Below, piece after piece: positions 45,869 to 55,109 of a DNA stretch of 64,000 nt. The DNA is taken from assembly GCF_022832385.1 (NCBI RefSeq), contig NZ_JALHLE010000005.1, forward strand, positions 62,001-126,000. Reading direction: 5' to 3'. This stretch comes from Novosphingobium album (ex Hu et al. 2023). Lineage in GTDB: Bacteria; Pseudomonadota; Alphaproteobacteria; Sphingomonadales; Sphingomonadaceae. How positions within the stretch are numbered: the first letter of the stretch is position 1; every line of letters begins with the position of its first letter. Made by a program: the position numbers and the translations under genes. The notes under the pieces were generated by a model, which did no database searches, had not been told where the DNA came from, and was given only the letters and a program-made list of their open reading frames with translations.

Positions 45869-48183
45869 CAGCCCGTCACCTCATTCATCCGCCGCGCGGC
45901 ACAGGCCGCCTGCCCCACCGCCAGCCCGCCATCGTTCGGCGGCACGCGAATGTTACGGTAAACCTCAAAACCTGCCTCCTGCAAACGGGCCATGGCCAGT
46001 TCGGTCAATAGAGCGTTCTGGAAGCAGCCCCCGCTCAGGACGACTTGCTGGAAGCCAGTGTGCCAGGCAATCTCAAGAATAGCATCTGCGAGCCAGTGGT
46101 GAAAACCGGCTGCGATCTCGCCCGCCGGAATTCCGGCCATACAGGCATCGGCGGCCTCTGCCAGCATGGGCCGCCAGTCGATACACCGCATCTCGCCATC
46201 AGATACCACTACGGGGCGGGGTAAGCGATGCACGCCCGCAGCCGACTCCGCCGCAAACTCCACCGCCATCGCCGCCTCGCCGTCGAACGAGGCATGCTGG
46301 CAGAGTTTCAGGATAGCTGCGACGGCATCGAACAACCTGCCTGCACTGGACGTTACCGACGCATTGACACCGCGATCGATCATGCTGCGCAGCATCGACC
46401 ACTCGCCCGGCCCAAAATCGAGAAGCGGTCGTAGCGCGTCGCTGTCCCACAATGCGCTCCCATACACGCCATGAAGGACGCCCAGCGCCGTCCGCCGTGG
46501 CTCCTTGACGGCCGCTTCACCACCCGGCAGGCGGAACGGAAGAAAGTGGGCCAAGCGGCGATAGCCACTCCCCTCAACCTCAAGGAATTCCCCCCCCCAC
46601 ACGGTACCGTCAGCACCAAACCCGGTGCCGTCCCAAGCGACCCCGAGAACGGGACCTGAGATCCCGTTCTCGGCCATCGCGGAGAGGATGTGCGCTTGGT
46701 GATGTTGCACGGCGCAAACAGCGGCCCCGCCGCTCTCCGCGAGGCGCGTTGTGTGGTAATCCGGATGCGTATCACACGCGGTAACTGCTGCCTCCGCGCC
46801 ATATAGCTGCTGCATGCGTGCAATCGAATGGACAAACGCCGTGCGCGATTCCACATACGCCAGATCCCCGATGTGGGGCCCTAGCACGATCTCTCCATCC
46901 CGCCCCAAAGCAACGGCGTTCTTCATGTGCCCGCCAAGAGCAAGAACGGCTGCGTCCTGCTGCGGATCGGCCAGCACCAATGGCGCCAGTCCGCGAGCAC
47001 AGCGCAGCACTGTCATGTCCTCCGCGATCCGGCGCATGACCGAGTCATCGGCGGGATTTACGATCGGACGATCGTGCGTCAGGAAAAGGTCGGCAATGCC
47101 GGCAAGCCGGGCAAAGGCTTCGGCATCGTCCGCCGCCATGGGTTCCCCGCTGCGGTTCCCACTGGTGGCGACGACGGGAAATCCGAGGGCCTCCAGAAGC
47201 AGGCCATGCAGCGGCGTCGCTGGCTGCATCAGGCCGATGTTCGGATTGCCCGGCGCAATGCCCGGCGCCAGTTGCCCGGGACTGTCCCCGCGCGCCCGGA
47301 GCAGCACGATGGGAGCCGCTGAGGACATCAGCGCTTCCCGTTCCTGCTCGGAGACATACGCGATTGCCAAGGCTTGATCGATGGAGCCGGCCATGACCGC
47401 GAAAGGCTTGGCCAGACGGCGCTTGCGCTCACGCAGGCGCGCCACCGCCGCTTCGTTGCGGGCATCGACGAGAAGCTGGAACCCGCCCAACCCCTTCAGC
47501 GCGACGATGCGCCCTTCACTCAACGCAGTGGCAGCACCCTCCAACGCATCACCCCGCGTGGACAGGACGTTTCGCCCTGCATCGCACAAAGCCAGTTGCG
47601 GGCCGCAGTCCGGGCAGGCGTTGGTCTCGGCGTGGAACCGGCGCGAGGCGGGATCAGTGTATTCCGCCCGGCACGCCGGACACATCGCAAAATGCCGCAT
47701 GACCGTCCGAGCCCGGTCATAGGGAATGCCCTCGATGATGCTGTAACGCGGACCGCAATGCGTGCAGGTGGTGAAGGGATAGCGATAGCGCCGGTTCGCC
47801 GGATCGAAGACCTCTGCGCGGCATTCCTCGCACATGGCGAGATCGGGCAGGACACAGGCCGACGGCGCGCCATCCGCATCGCTGGACTGGATCGCAAAGC
47901 CGCCTTGCCTGACGGGTTCAAGGCTGCACCGGTCCAGCCGCTGGATCCGTGCAGGCGGCCGAATGTCACCGCGCAGGCGAACCTGAAACCGTTCGAGCGC
48001 TTCGGCACATCCTTCCACTTCCAGCGTGACCCCGGCACCGGTGTTGCGCACAAAACCCGCGAGCCCTTCTTCCGTCGCCAGCCGGTAAACGAACGGCCGG
48101 AAGCCCACACCCTGCACTGCACCCACAACGTCCAGCCTGATCCGCTGGACGGCATGGGCGTCAAGGCATGGAGCAGCCGCCAC
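45868..48183 (-). CDS. hypF: carbamoyltransferase HypF
   Basis: A 771-residue multidomain maturation enzyme. Domains in order: acylphosphatase (GAVQGVGFRPFVYRLA), two Cys4 zinc-finger-like motifs (CEECRAEVFD to CTHCGP and CPACRAEYTD to CPDCGP), a YrdC-like adenylation domain (IVALKGLGGFQLL) and a Kae1-like carbamoyltransferase domain (HHQAHILSAMAENG, LSGGCFQNALL). It makes the carbamoyl group from carbamoyl phosphate for HypE. The start is a GTG, 6 bp after hypA. Length matches the family's usual 750-780. Confidence 0.96.
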   Translation of the reverse strand: MAAAPCLDAHAVQRIRLDVVGAVQGVGFRPFVYRLATEEGLAGFVRNTGAGVTLEVEGCAEALERFQVRLRGDIRPPARIQRLDRCSLEPVRQGGFAIQSSDADGAPSACVLPDLAMCEECRAEVFDPANRRYRYPFTTCTHCGPRYSIIEGIPYDRARTVMRHFAMCPACRAEYTDPASRRFHAETNACPDCGPQLALCDAGRNVLSTRGDALEGAATALSEGRIVALKGLGGFQLLVDARNEAAVARLRERKRRLAKPFAVMAGSIDQALAIAYVSEQEREALMSSAAPIVLLRARGDSPGQLAPGIAPGNPNIGLMQPATPLHGLLLEALGFPVVATSGNRSGEPMAADDAEAFARLAGIADLFLTHDRPIVNPADDSVMRRIAEDMTVLRCARGLAPLVLADPQQDAAVLALGGHMKNAVALGRDGEIVLGPHIGDLAYVESRTAFVHSIARMQQLYGAEAAVTACDTHPDYHTTRLAESGGAAVCAVQHHQAHILSAMAENGISGPVLGVAWDGTGFGADGTVWGGEFLEVEGSGYRRLAHFLPFRLPGGEAAVKEPRRTALGVLHGVYGSALWDSDALRPLLDFGPGEWSMLRSMIDRGVNASVTSSAGRLFDAVAAILKLCQHASFDGEAAMAVEFAAESAAGVHRLPRPVVVSDGEMRCIDWRPMLAEAADACMAGIPAGEIAAGFHHWLADAILEIAWHTGFQQVVLSGGCFQNALLTELAMARLQEAGFEVYRNIRVPPNDGGLAVGQAACAARRMNEVTG

Positions 48184-48189
48184 GCGCCG

Positions 48190-48468
48190 TCAGTCCTCCG
48201 TCTCGGCAACCTCGAGATCGACGCTGCGGATCATCACATGCAAAGCGTCGGGATCAGCCGGATCATCGGAGGTGAGAATGTCCAGCGCCGCGCCCTCGGC
48301 CATCGTGCCGCGCGCCTCGTCGTCGAAGTGCTCGCGAAAATGTTCGGGAGAAAACTGGCTCAGCGCACCCAGCCAGACCTGTACGCCCGATATCGATTCT
48401 GCACCGGAATCGCGCGCCACTGCTTCGAGATGGCGGACGAGATCGCGGACGATGCCTGTTTCATGCAT
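48190..48468 (-). CDS. hypA: HypA-family nickel insertion protein lacking the zinc finger
   Basis: A 92-residue protein. It starts [20 protein letters not shown] with the nickel-binding His2, and has the family core VQVWLGALSQFSPEHFREHFDDEARGTMAEGAALDI. The usual HypA has 113-118 residues with two CxxC motifs in a zinc loop. Here the loop is replaced by DDPADPDA and there is no cysteine at all in the protein. The final strand (IRSVDLEV) is retained. The ATG overlaps the protease stop by 8 bp. Without zinc fold or a HypB partner in the window, nickel delivery must differ from the standard route. Confidence 0.85.
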   Translation of the reverse strand: MHETGIVRDLVRHLEAVARDSGAESISGVQVWLGALSQFSPEHFREHFDDEARGTMAEGAALDILTSDDPADPDALHVMIRSVDLEVAETED

Positions 48469-48949
48469 GGTGTTCTCTCTCCTGCAATCTGGCCACTTCG
48501 GCGATGATCTGCCCCGCAACCGGTGCAACAGCGGCGGCAATTGGCGGCGACATCTGCGTGCCGCCGTCAAAGCACAATCCCTCGATGGCGAAAACGATGA
48601 TCACCGGCGGGGCGAGACCGAGCGTGCGGGCGAGCGCAATGCCCTCGCCCAGACCAAAGGCGTGGCTCGACAAGAACGCCATGTCGCGCGGCAGCTCTTC
48701 CTCGGCCAGATCGATGCGATGGATGCGACCCGGCTCGCTTCCGCCCGCCGCGGCATCGACGCAGACCAGCGCGTCGAAACCGTCCCAGTCCTCGATCATC
48801 GCCAGCATGTCGCCGCTGCGCGTCATCAGCGTGGCATCGGGCGGCAAGGCGCCCGCGAGAGCCTTTGCGACGGCAGGCCCTGCCCCATCATCCCCCCGGT
48901 CGGGATTGCCGATGCACAGGACCAGCACGCGCCGTGCCGCACCCGTCAC
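48461..48949 (-). CDS. [NiFe] hydrogenase maturation endopeptidase (HyaD/HycI family)
   Basis: A 162-residue protease. It begins with [21 protein letters not shown], containing the Asp that senses nickel, and further nickel ligands are in CVDAAAGG and [15 protein letters not shown]. It removes the C-terminal tail of the large subunit once the NiFe centre is complete. The start is a GTG that overlaps the large-subunit stop (GTGA), so both are coupled. An upstream start would place codons inside the large-subunit gene. Confidence 0.92.
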   Translation of the reverse strand: MTGAARRVLVLCIGNPDRGDDGAGPAVAKALAGALPPDATLMTRSGDMLAMIEDWDGFDALVCVDAAAGGSEPGRIHRIDLAEEELPRDMAFLSSHAFGLGEGIALARTLGLAPPVIIVFAIEGLCFDGGTQMSPPIAAAVAPVAGQIIAEVARLQEREHHA

Positions 48950-50235
48950 GAACGGTGCACCGACAGCTTCAGGAAATGCGTCGAGCAGGAAATGCACGGA
49001 TCGTAGTTGCGGATCGACTGCTCGCACAAGTGCCGGATCACGTCGTCGGGCTCGCTGGCAATCGGTGCAGCGACAGCGGCGAGGTCTTCCTCGATACAGG
49101 GTTGATTCTGCGAAGTGGGCGGAACGATGCGCGCCTTGCGGATAGTGCCGTCAGCCTCGAATTCGTAGCGGTGCCAGCAGATGCCGCGCGGGGCCTCGGT
49201 GCAGCCGAAGCCAGTGCCCGCGCGCGGTTCGAGCGGGATGGAGGCCGCCTCCGGCACTTCGTAGGCTGCGATCAGACGCAAGGCCTCTTCGCAGGCAAAA
49301 ACCGTCTCGAGCGCGCGCACGACGATACTGTGGAAGGGATTGCGGCACACCGGCCCCAGCCCTCCTTCTCTCGCCAGCGACTGGATCGATGCGGGCAGCC
49401 GGTCATAGTTCAGCGCATAGCGTGCGAGCGGGCCGACCAGATAGGCCCCGCGACGCTTCACCAGCGAATGAAGCGCAGTGGAATGGGCAACATGGCGTTC
49501 CTCGAACTCGGTCTCATAGTCCGAAATATCGATGTCGATATCGCGGTTGGAAATGAGTCTGCCTTCGGTGATGGCATATTCGTCGGGATGGCGCATCGCG
49601 ACGAATTCGTAATCGCGTTCGAGGTCGGGAAAATCGAACGTCGCAACCCATCGCACCAGATCGACGGCCATGTCCCGCGCCGCCTTCAATTCCTCTGCAA
49701 GCGGCACAAGTTCAGCCTTCGTAGGCACCTTGTAGAACCCGCCGGGCCGGACATTGACCGGGTGTATTTCCCGCCCGCCCAGCAGCCGCAGAATGGCATT
49801 GCCCGCCTTCTTGAGCGCCAAACCCTTGCGCACAATATCGCCATGTTTCTCGGCCATGCGGATCGCGTCGGGATAGCCGAGGAAATCGGGCGCGTGTAGC
49901 ATGACCACATGCAGCGCATGGCTCTCGATCCATTCGCCGCAATAGAGCAGGCGCCGCAAGGCCCTGAGCTGCCCTTCGACCCTCACGCCGAAGGCATTTT
50001 CCACCGCCTGCACCGAACTCATCTGGTACGCCACCGGGCAGATGCCGCAGATGCGCGCAACGATGTCGGGCAGTTCGATGTGCGAGCGGCCTTGCAGGAA
50101 TGCCTCGTAGAAACGCGGCGGTTCGAAGATGCGCAGGTTGGCACTCGTCACCTGCCCGCCTTCGATATGGAGGTCGAGCGCGCCTTCGCCTTCCACACGG
50201 GCGAGGTATTCGACCTTGATCGTCTTAGTCGTCAT
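48946..50235 (-). CDS. hyhL: group 3b [NiFe] hydrogenase large (catalytic, alpha) subunit
   Basis: A 429-residue NiFe-site subunit. The L1 motif is [11 protein letters not shown] (Cys63, Cys66) and the L2 motif DPCISCSTH (Cys414, Cys417), whose final His420 is the expected cleavage site; nine residues (FLKLSVHRS) would then be removed by the adjacent protease. The GYPD and HPVNVRPGG segments match soluble group 3 enzymes rather than membrane uptake enzymes. Together with the small, diaphorase-like gamma and ferredoxin-like beta subunits it forms a cytoplasmic, NADP-linked bidirectional hydrogenase. The start overlaps the small-subunit gene by 11 bp. Confidence 0.95.
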   Translation of the reverse strand: MTTKTIKVEYLARVEGEGALDLHIEGGQVTSANLRIFEPPRFYEAFLQGRSHIELPDIVARICGICPVAYQMSSVQAVENAFGVRVEGQLRALRRLLYCGEWIESHALHVVMLHAPDFLGYPDAIRMAEKHGDIVRKGLALKKAGNAILRLLGGREIHPVNVRPGGFYKVPTKAELVPLAEELKAARDMAVDLVRWVATFDFPDLERDYEFVAMRHPDEYAITEGRLISNRDIDIDISDYETEFEERHVAHSTALHSLVKRRGAYLVGPLARYALNYDRLPASIQSLAREGGLGPVCRNPFHSIVVRALETVFACEEALRLIAAYEVPEAASIPLEPRAGTGFGCTEAPRGICWHRYEFEADGTIRKARIVPPTSQNQPCIEEDLAAVAAPIASEPDDVIRHLCEQSIRNYDPCISCSTHFLKLSVHRS

Positions 50236-50995
50236 GGGCCGCGCTCTCCTGGCGGAAGGGTTCGGCCCAGGCATTAAAGCTGCGCAGGGCGCGCTGGATG
50301 TCCCGCCCGTCAGCCCCCAGTTCGCGCCATTCGCGGGTCAGGGCTGGCATGTTCGGCGTTTCCATCGGGCCATAGCAGCCATAGCAGCCGCGCCGGTAGG
50401 CCGGGCAGATCGCGCCACAGCCCGCATGGGTGACGGGGCCAAGGCACGGCGTGCCCTGCACCATGACGCAGACATTTCCACGCTGCTTGCACTCGATGCA
50501 GACACTGTGCGCGGCCACCGCCGGTTTGCGCCCCATGAGATAGGCCGAGACCACCTCGACAAGATGTACCTTGTTGATCGGGCATCCATGGAGTTCGTAG
50601 TCGACCGGGATGTGGGCCGAAATCGCCGTCGACGTCGCCAGCGTGTCGATGAACTGCGGCGAGGCATAGACCGCCGCGATGAAGTCCTTCACGTCGGCGA
50701 AATTGCGCAGGGCCTGAATACCGCCCGCCGTCGCGCAGGCGCCGATAGTGACGAGGAACTTCGACTGCGCCCGCACCGCCAGAATGCGCTCGGCATCATG
50801 CGGTGTCGTTATCGAGCCTTCGACCAGCGAGAGATCGTAAGGCCCCTCCACCACCGCGCTCGAGGCTTCAGGGAAATTGGCAATTTCCACCGCACCGGCC
50901 ACAGCCAGCAGTTCGTCCTCGCAATCGAGCAGCGAGAGCTGGCACCCGTCGCACGAAGCGAATTTCCACACGGCGAGCTTGGGACGAGGCGCCAT
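50225..50995 (-). CDS. hyhS: group 3b [NiFe] hydrogenase small (delta) subunit
   Basis: A 256-residue electron-transfer subunit. The proximal cluster is bound by SCDGCQ (Cys15, Cys18), IGACATAGG and HGCPINK. The C-terminal domain has [11 protein letters not shown] and [18 protein letters not shown], a set of cysteines for two more Fe-S clusters. There is no Tat signal, consistent with a cytoplasmic enzyme. It lies 1 bp after the gamma subunit gene on the same strand. Confidence 0.95.
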   Translation of the reverse strand: MAPRPKLAVWKFASCDGCQLSLLDCEDELLAVAGAVEIANFPEASSAVVEGPYDLSLVEGSITTPHDAERILAVRAQSKFLVTIGACATAGGIQALRNFADVKDFIAAVYASPQFIDTLATSTAISAHIPVDYELHGCPINKVHLVEVVSAYLMGRKPAVAAHSVCIECKQRGNVCVMVQGTPCLGPVTHAGCGAICPAYRRGCYGCYGPMETPNMPALTREWRELGADGRDIQRALRSFNAWAEPFRQESAAHDD

Positions 50996-50996
50996 G

Positions 50997-51836
50997 TCAG
51001 ACCTCCTGCACGGTGAGCAGACCCGCGATCCGGTCGAGCGGCAGGACCGGACCATCCTTGCAGATGAAAGCGGGGCCGAACTGGCAATGGCCGCACAGGC
51101 CGATCGCGCACTTCATGTTGCGCTCCATCGACAGGTAGATGCTGGATGCAGGCACGCCCCCCTTTTGAAGGCCAGTCGCGGCAAAACGCATCATCACTTC
51201 CGGCCCGCAGACCATGGCGACGACGTTAGCAGGATCAAACGGCGAGCGCGGAATCAGCGTGGTGACGAAGCCGACATTGCCGTGCCAGTCGGTCCCCGCA
51301 TGATCCACGGTCACTTCCACGTTCACATCCAGCCGCTGCTTCCACTGCTCCAGATCATGCTGGTAGAGAATTTCAGAGGGGCTGCGGCAGCCGACGAGGA
51401 TTGTCACGCGGCCGAACCGCTCGCGGTGCGCCAGCACTTCCTGAATGGCTGGCCGCAGCGGTGCCAAGCCGAGACCACCTGCCACGATCAGCACGTCACG
51501 CCCTTCCGCTTCCGCGACAGGCCAACCCGTGCCGAACGGCCCGCGCACGCCCAACGTCGATCCCGGCTCCAGCCGCGCCAGCGCGCCGCTGACCGCACCG
51601 GCATTGCGCACGGTGTGGACAAAGCCCGGGCCCTCGTGCGCGCTCACGCTCATGCTGATCGCAACTTCGCCCACCCCGAAAGCATAGAGCATGTTGAACT
51701 GACCGGGCCGAAAATCCGGCCGCTTGCCGGAGACCGGGGCAAGCTCCAGTGTCACAGCGTCGGCCAGTTCGCGCCGGACGCTTTCGACACGGTAGATCTC
51801 CGGAACGAACGGATCTTTCAAAACCTCCGTCCCCAT
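50997..51836 (-). CDS. hyhG: group 3b hydrogenase gamma subunit (FAD/NAD(P)-binding diaphorase)
   Basis: A 279-residue ferredoxin-NADP reductase-like protein. The FAD-binding motif is [12 protein letters not shown] (residues 43-54), NAD(P)-binding is [16 protein letters not shown], and a C-terminal [2Fe-2S] motif reads [17 protein letters not shown]. It exchanges electrons between NADP(H) and the hydrogenase module. Its start at 51836 overlaps the stop of the cyclic-nucleotide-binding gene by one base (TGATG), so that protein is made in step with it. Confidence 0.94.
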   Translation of the reverse strand: MGTEVLKDPFVPEIYRVESVRRELADAVTLELAPVSGKRPDFRPGQFNMLYAFGVGEVAISMSVSAHEGPGFVHTVRNAGAVSGALARLEPGSTLGVRGPFGTGWPVAEAEGRDVLIVAGGLGLAPLRPAIQEVLAHRERFGRVTILVGCRSPSEILYQHDLEQWKQRLDVNVEVTVDHAGTDWHGNVGFVTTLIPRSPFDPANVVAMVCGPEVMMRFAATGLQKGGVPASSIYLSMERNMKCAIGLCGHCQFGPAFICKDGPVLPLDRIAGLLTVQEV

Positions 51837-52300
51837 CAACGCTGCCCGTAGACGTCGAGGATCTGCAGCCGCGTGGCGTGCAGGCGCTTCACCATGACCG
51901 GCAGGAACCGCTTCATCATCTCGTAGCCCAGATGATGGTCTGCCTCGCATTTTCCGCGCAGGCACGTGGCATTCATGCCGATAGCACGAACCGGTTCCAT
52001 GGCACGCGCATCGAATTCCGCACGGTACGGTGGGATCAGCCACGAGACGCCAACAATTTCGCCTTCGCCGAGCGTCGTGGCTATGATTGGCGCACGCGCT
52101 GGCGCCGTGATCTCCAGCGCAACCCTGCCCTGTCGTACGAGGTAGAACCGGTCCGCGGGATCGCCTTCGCGGATGAGGTATTCCCCGGCCTTGAAGTGGT
52201 GGTTGCGCGCGCAGCCCGCGATCAGCTTGACGAATGCCGCGGGGAAATCCGCAAAGAAGGCCTGCTGGCCCAGGATCTGCTCCATGGTCTCCATGGTCAT
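51836..52300 (-). CDS. stand-alone cyclic nucleotide-binding-domain protein of the hydrogenase operon
   Basis: A 154-residue protein that is essentially one Crp/FNR-type sensor domain (FFADFPAAFVKLIAGCARNHHF, GEYLIREGDPADRFYLVRQGRVAL, and the cradle region GEGEIVGVSWLIPPY). There is no helix-turn-helix C-terminal domain. The RAEFDARA segment stands where the phosphate-binding R-x-A of cAMP-binding proteins is found. It is coupled to the beta gene (4-bp overlap) and the gamma gene (1-bp overlap), suggesting it binds the enzyme and senses a nucleotide, haem or redox signal. Confidence 0.86.
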   Translation of the reverse strand: MTMETMEQILGQQAFFADFPAAFVKLIAGCARNHHFKAGEYLIREGDPADRFYLVRQGRVALEITAPARAPIIATTLGEGEIVGVSWLIPPYRAEFDARAMEPVRAIGMNATCLRGKCEADHHLGYEMMKRFLPVMVKRLHATRLQILDVYGQR

Positions 52301-53445
52301 CGGCTCCTCCCTTCATCCGGCACCGCGCGGATCGCGGCGACTTCCTCGGTCAGATCGATCCCGACCGGACACCAGGTAACGCAGCGCCCGCATCCCACGC
52401 ATCCCGAAGTTCCGAACTGGTCGATCCAGTTTGCCAATTTGTGGGTCATCCACTGGCGGTAACGTGCACTGCCGGAGGCCCTGACGCTGCCCCCGTGGAT
52501 GTAGGAAAAGTCCATCGTGAAACAGGAATCCCATTTGCGCACCCGCTCGGCATTTTGGCCGGTCAAGTCGCTGTGGTCTTCCACTGTCGAACAGAAACAG
52601 GTGGGGCAGACCATGGTGCAGTTCGCACAACTCAGGCACCGGGCTGCAACATCGTCCCAGCGCGAATGCTCAGGATTGCTTTGCAGCAGTTCCTTGATGC
52701 CGCTGGTATCGAGACTGCGCCCCATCTGGGCCGCAGCCCGTTCAGATACGGTCATGGCAGCCTCGGCTTGTGCTGCCGTTGCCGCGGCATGCGGCACTTG
52801 CTCGAGAATACGGCGCCCGGCCTCGCTTCCCGTTTCGACGAGGAACATGGGTTCCCCGGCGTCAATCAATTCGGTGAGTGCCAGATCGAAGCCCTCCGCG
52901 GCGCGGGGGCCGGTTTCCATCGACACACAAAAGCAGGTTCCACCCGGCTCCGCGCAATTGACGGCAACGATGAACGCATCAGACCGCCGAGCCGCATAGG
53001 CCGCATCGACATAGGCCCCCTCCCCAAAGACCTTGTCCTGCACGGCCATGGCGTGGATTTCGCAGGAGCGCACGCCGACGAAAGCGAACTTGTCCGCAGG
53101 CCGTTCGGGCACAGTGACGGACATCGCGCCATCTGCGCCCCTGTGCGCGCTCCACAAAGTCTCTATGGGCGGGAAGAGAAACTTCTTCCAGGAGTGCGGC
53201 CCCACGGCATAGCCAAACAAGGCATTGTCCTGACGCCGCTCAAGCGCGTACCGGCCCGGCGCCTGCCTGTCGGTCCAGCCGGACGGCAGGTCAGTCACAC
53301 CATCGATATCACCATAGACAATCGCATCATCGCGCAGTGTGGGCCCCACAACGCGATAGCCCTCATCGGCAAGCACATCGAAAAGGCACTGCAATCCGGC
53401 AGTGTCCGTGACGAACCCGGGAGTCTCTGCCTTGAAGGCCTGCAT
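52297..53445 (-). CDS. hyhB: group 3b hydrogenase beta subunit (ferredoxin-like)
   Basis: A 382-residue iron-sulphur subunit. Two [4Fe-4S] motifs are visible: CLSCANCTMVC at residues 270-280 and CVGCGRCVTWCP at 349-360. The N-terminal part belongs to the DUF-like sulfhydrogenase beta family (VGPHSWKKFLFPP, FVGVRSCEIHAM, NCAEPGGTCFC). It passes electrons between gamma and the hydrogenase module. It is the first gene of the operon: GGGAG lies 9 bases before its ATG, and a 397-bp divergent gap precedes it. Confidence 0.94.
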   Translation of the reverse strand: MQAFKAETPGFVTDTAGLQCLFDVLADEGYRVVGPTLRDDAIVYGDIDGVTDLPSGWTDRQAPGRYALERRQDNALFGYAVGPHSWKKFLFPPIETLWSAHRGADGAMSVTVPERPADKFAFVGVRSCEIHAMAVQDKVFGEGAYVDAAYAARRSDAFIVAVNCAEPGGTCFCVSMETGPRAAEGFDLALTELIDAGEPMFLVETGSEAGRRILEQVPHAAATAAQAEAAMTVSERAAAQMGRSLDTSGIKELLQSNPEHSRWDDVAARCLSCANCTMVCPTCFCSTVEDHSDLTGQNAERVRKWDSCFTMDFSYIHGGSVRASGSARYRQWMTHKLANWIDQFGTSGCVGCGRCVTWCPVGIDLTEEVAAIRAVPDEGRSR

Positions 53446-53842
53446 GAAGACGGTCTCCCGTTGCCGGCTATCGAACCAGGGGCGCGGCGTCAGGCATACC
53501 GCCAGAAAGATCCGGAACTATCGTGCCATGCCTGAATGCGTCGAGACTATGATGATAATGTGAAGCTTGGCAACTTCGGCAAACCGCATTCGCGGTGCCG
53601 ATGCATTGCGGCAGGTCAAAGCGGTATTCTCGGGTTACCGCTACGCCTTGCTCTGTAAATATCGTCATTTCAACGGCCTGCCGGCTGTTCACAAGCGCAC
53701 GTATTGCAACCCGGTTTGCGGTAATCCCTTGCGCAGTGAGCCTGTCCTGGTGACAATCCGGCGCACTTTTCCGCCGCCGGAAATAAAACGGCCAACCAGG
53801 CCATGCATCCAGGGACCTGCCAAAGCGAAATCAGGAGCGGAT
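53446..53842. promoter_or_regulatory. divergent control region between the hydrogenase operon and the TreT-like gene
   Basis: A 397-bp gap with no convincing gene. At 53606-53619 there is a degenerate FNR-like site, read on the minus strand as TTGAC-CTGC-CGCAA (8 of 10 matches to TTGAY-N4-RTCAA). It lies 161 bp before the hydrogenase start. No sigma-54 or other clear promoter was seen. The in-frame codons upstream of the TreT gene's ATG have no family similarity. AGGAG precedes that ATG. Confidence 0.4.
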
Positions 53843-55087
53843 ATGGAACGGAACGAGACGGAAGAATTTTCTCTTCCGCGCGTCGAGGACTATGAACAGT
53901 ACATCGGCCGTGAAGCGGTCGCCCGCATTCTGGGCAAGGCGAGCAAGCTGCGCGACCTTCATGTTATCAACGTCAATTCCACCTACTACGGTGGCGGTGT
54001 TGCCGAACTGCTTTCTTCGCTAACCCTGCTGATGAACGGTGCCGGCATCCGAACCGGGTGGCGCGTACTGCAGGGGCGGCCAGACTTCTTCAACATCACA
54101 AAGCGGATGCACAACGCGCTGCAGGGTGACCAGATCAATTTCAATGAACTCAAGCGCGACATCTATGAGGACGTCGTCTTCGAAAACGCAGCGCGCATGC
54201 ATCTCGATCACGACATCGTCATCATTCATGATCCCCAGCCATTGCCGCTTATCCGGCACTTCCGGAAAAAGGCGCCGTGGGTGTGGCGCTGCCATGTCGA
54301 CCTGACCCACCCCGATCCGGACCTGTGGGAATACTTGCGCGAATTCGTCGAGGACTACGACGCGGTCGTTCTTTCGCTGCCCGAATATGCGCAGAACATC
54401 ACCACGCCCCAGCGCTTCATCATGCCGGCCATCAACCCCTTCTCCTCTACCAACAAGGAACTGACCGAGGAAGAGATCGACGAGCGGCTGAGCCACTACG
54501 GCATTCCCACCGATCTGCCGCTGGTCGTCCAGATCTCGCGCTTTGACAAGTGGAAGGACCCGCAGGGCGTGATCGACGCGTTCCGGATCGCCCGCAAGGA
54601 GGTGGACGCAACGCTCGTCCTGGTGGGCAACATCGCGACGGACGATCCCGAAGGCCAGGAAATCTTTTCGGACATCGTGAAATGTGCCGAAGACCGCATC
54701 ATCGTGCTGTCCGTGCAGGACTCTGCGCTGGTCAACGCGCTCCAGCGGCGGGCCGCCGTCGTGCTGCAAAAGTCCCTGCGCGAAGGTTTCGGCCTGACCG
54801 TGGCCGAAGCCATGTGGAAAGGTACGGTCGTCATCGGCGGCGATGTCGGAGGCATCAAGAAGCAGATCGAAGACGGCGTGAACGGATTTCTCGTCGACAG
54901 CGTCGAGGATGCGGCCCAGAAGATGGTCTGTGTCCTGCGCGATCCTGCCCTGCGCGAGAGCATGGGACACGCGGCGCGCGAGACGGTACGCTCGCGGTTC
55001 CTGATGACGCGCCTGATGGAAGACTGGCTCGACCTGATCGCATCGTTCGTGCCGAATTTCAGCCTGACAGGATCAGGCGGACACTGA
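53843..55087 (+). CDS. TreT-like trehalose synthase, GT4 family
   Basis: A 414-residue GT-B enzyme. The N-terminus DLHVINVNSTYYGGGVAELL and HDPQPLPLIRHF are typical of trehalose glycosyltransferring synthases (TreT) and related trehalose phosphorylase/synthase proteins. The donor-site motif is KSLREGFGLTVAEAMWKGT. TreT joins a nucleoside-diphosphate glucose and glucose into trehalose reversibly, so it can serve energy saving and stress protection. The ATG follows AGGAGCGGAT. It is the first gene of an operon with the site-2 protease and PEP synthase, divergent from the hydrogenase operon. Confidence 0.82.
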   Translation: MERNETEEFSLPRVEDYEQYIGREAVARILGKASKLRDLHVINVNSTYYGGGVAELLSSLTLLMNGAGIRTGWRVLQGRPDFFNITKRMHNALQGDQINFNELKRDIYEDVVFENAARMHLDHDIVIIHDPQPLPLIRHFRKKAPWVWRCHVDLTHPDPDLWEYLREFVEDYDAVVLSLPEYAQNITTPQRFIMPAINPFSSTNKELTEEEIDERLSHYGIPTDLPLVVQISRFDKWKDPQGVIDAFRIARKEVDATLVLVGNIATDDPEGQEIFSDIVKCAEDRIIVLSVQDSALVNALQRRAAVVLQKSLREGFGLTVAEAMWKGTVVIGGDVGGIKKQIEDGVNGFLVDSVEDAAQKMVCVLRDPALRESMGHAARETVRSRFLMTRLMEDWLDLIASFVPNFSLTGSGGH

Positions 55088-55109
55088 CCGGGAGGGAAAC
55101 CCCAACACC

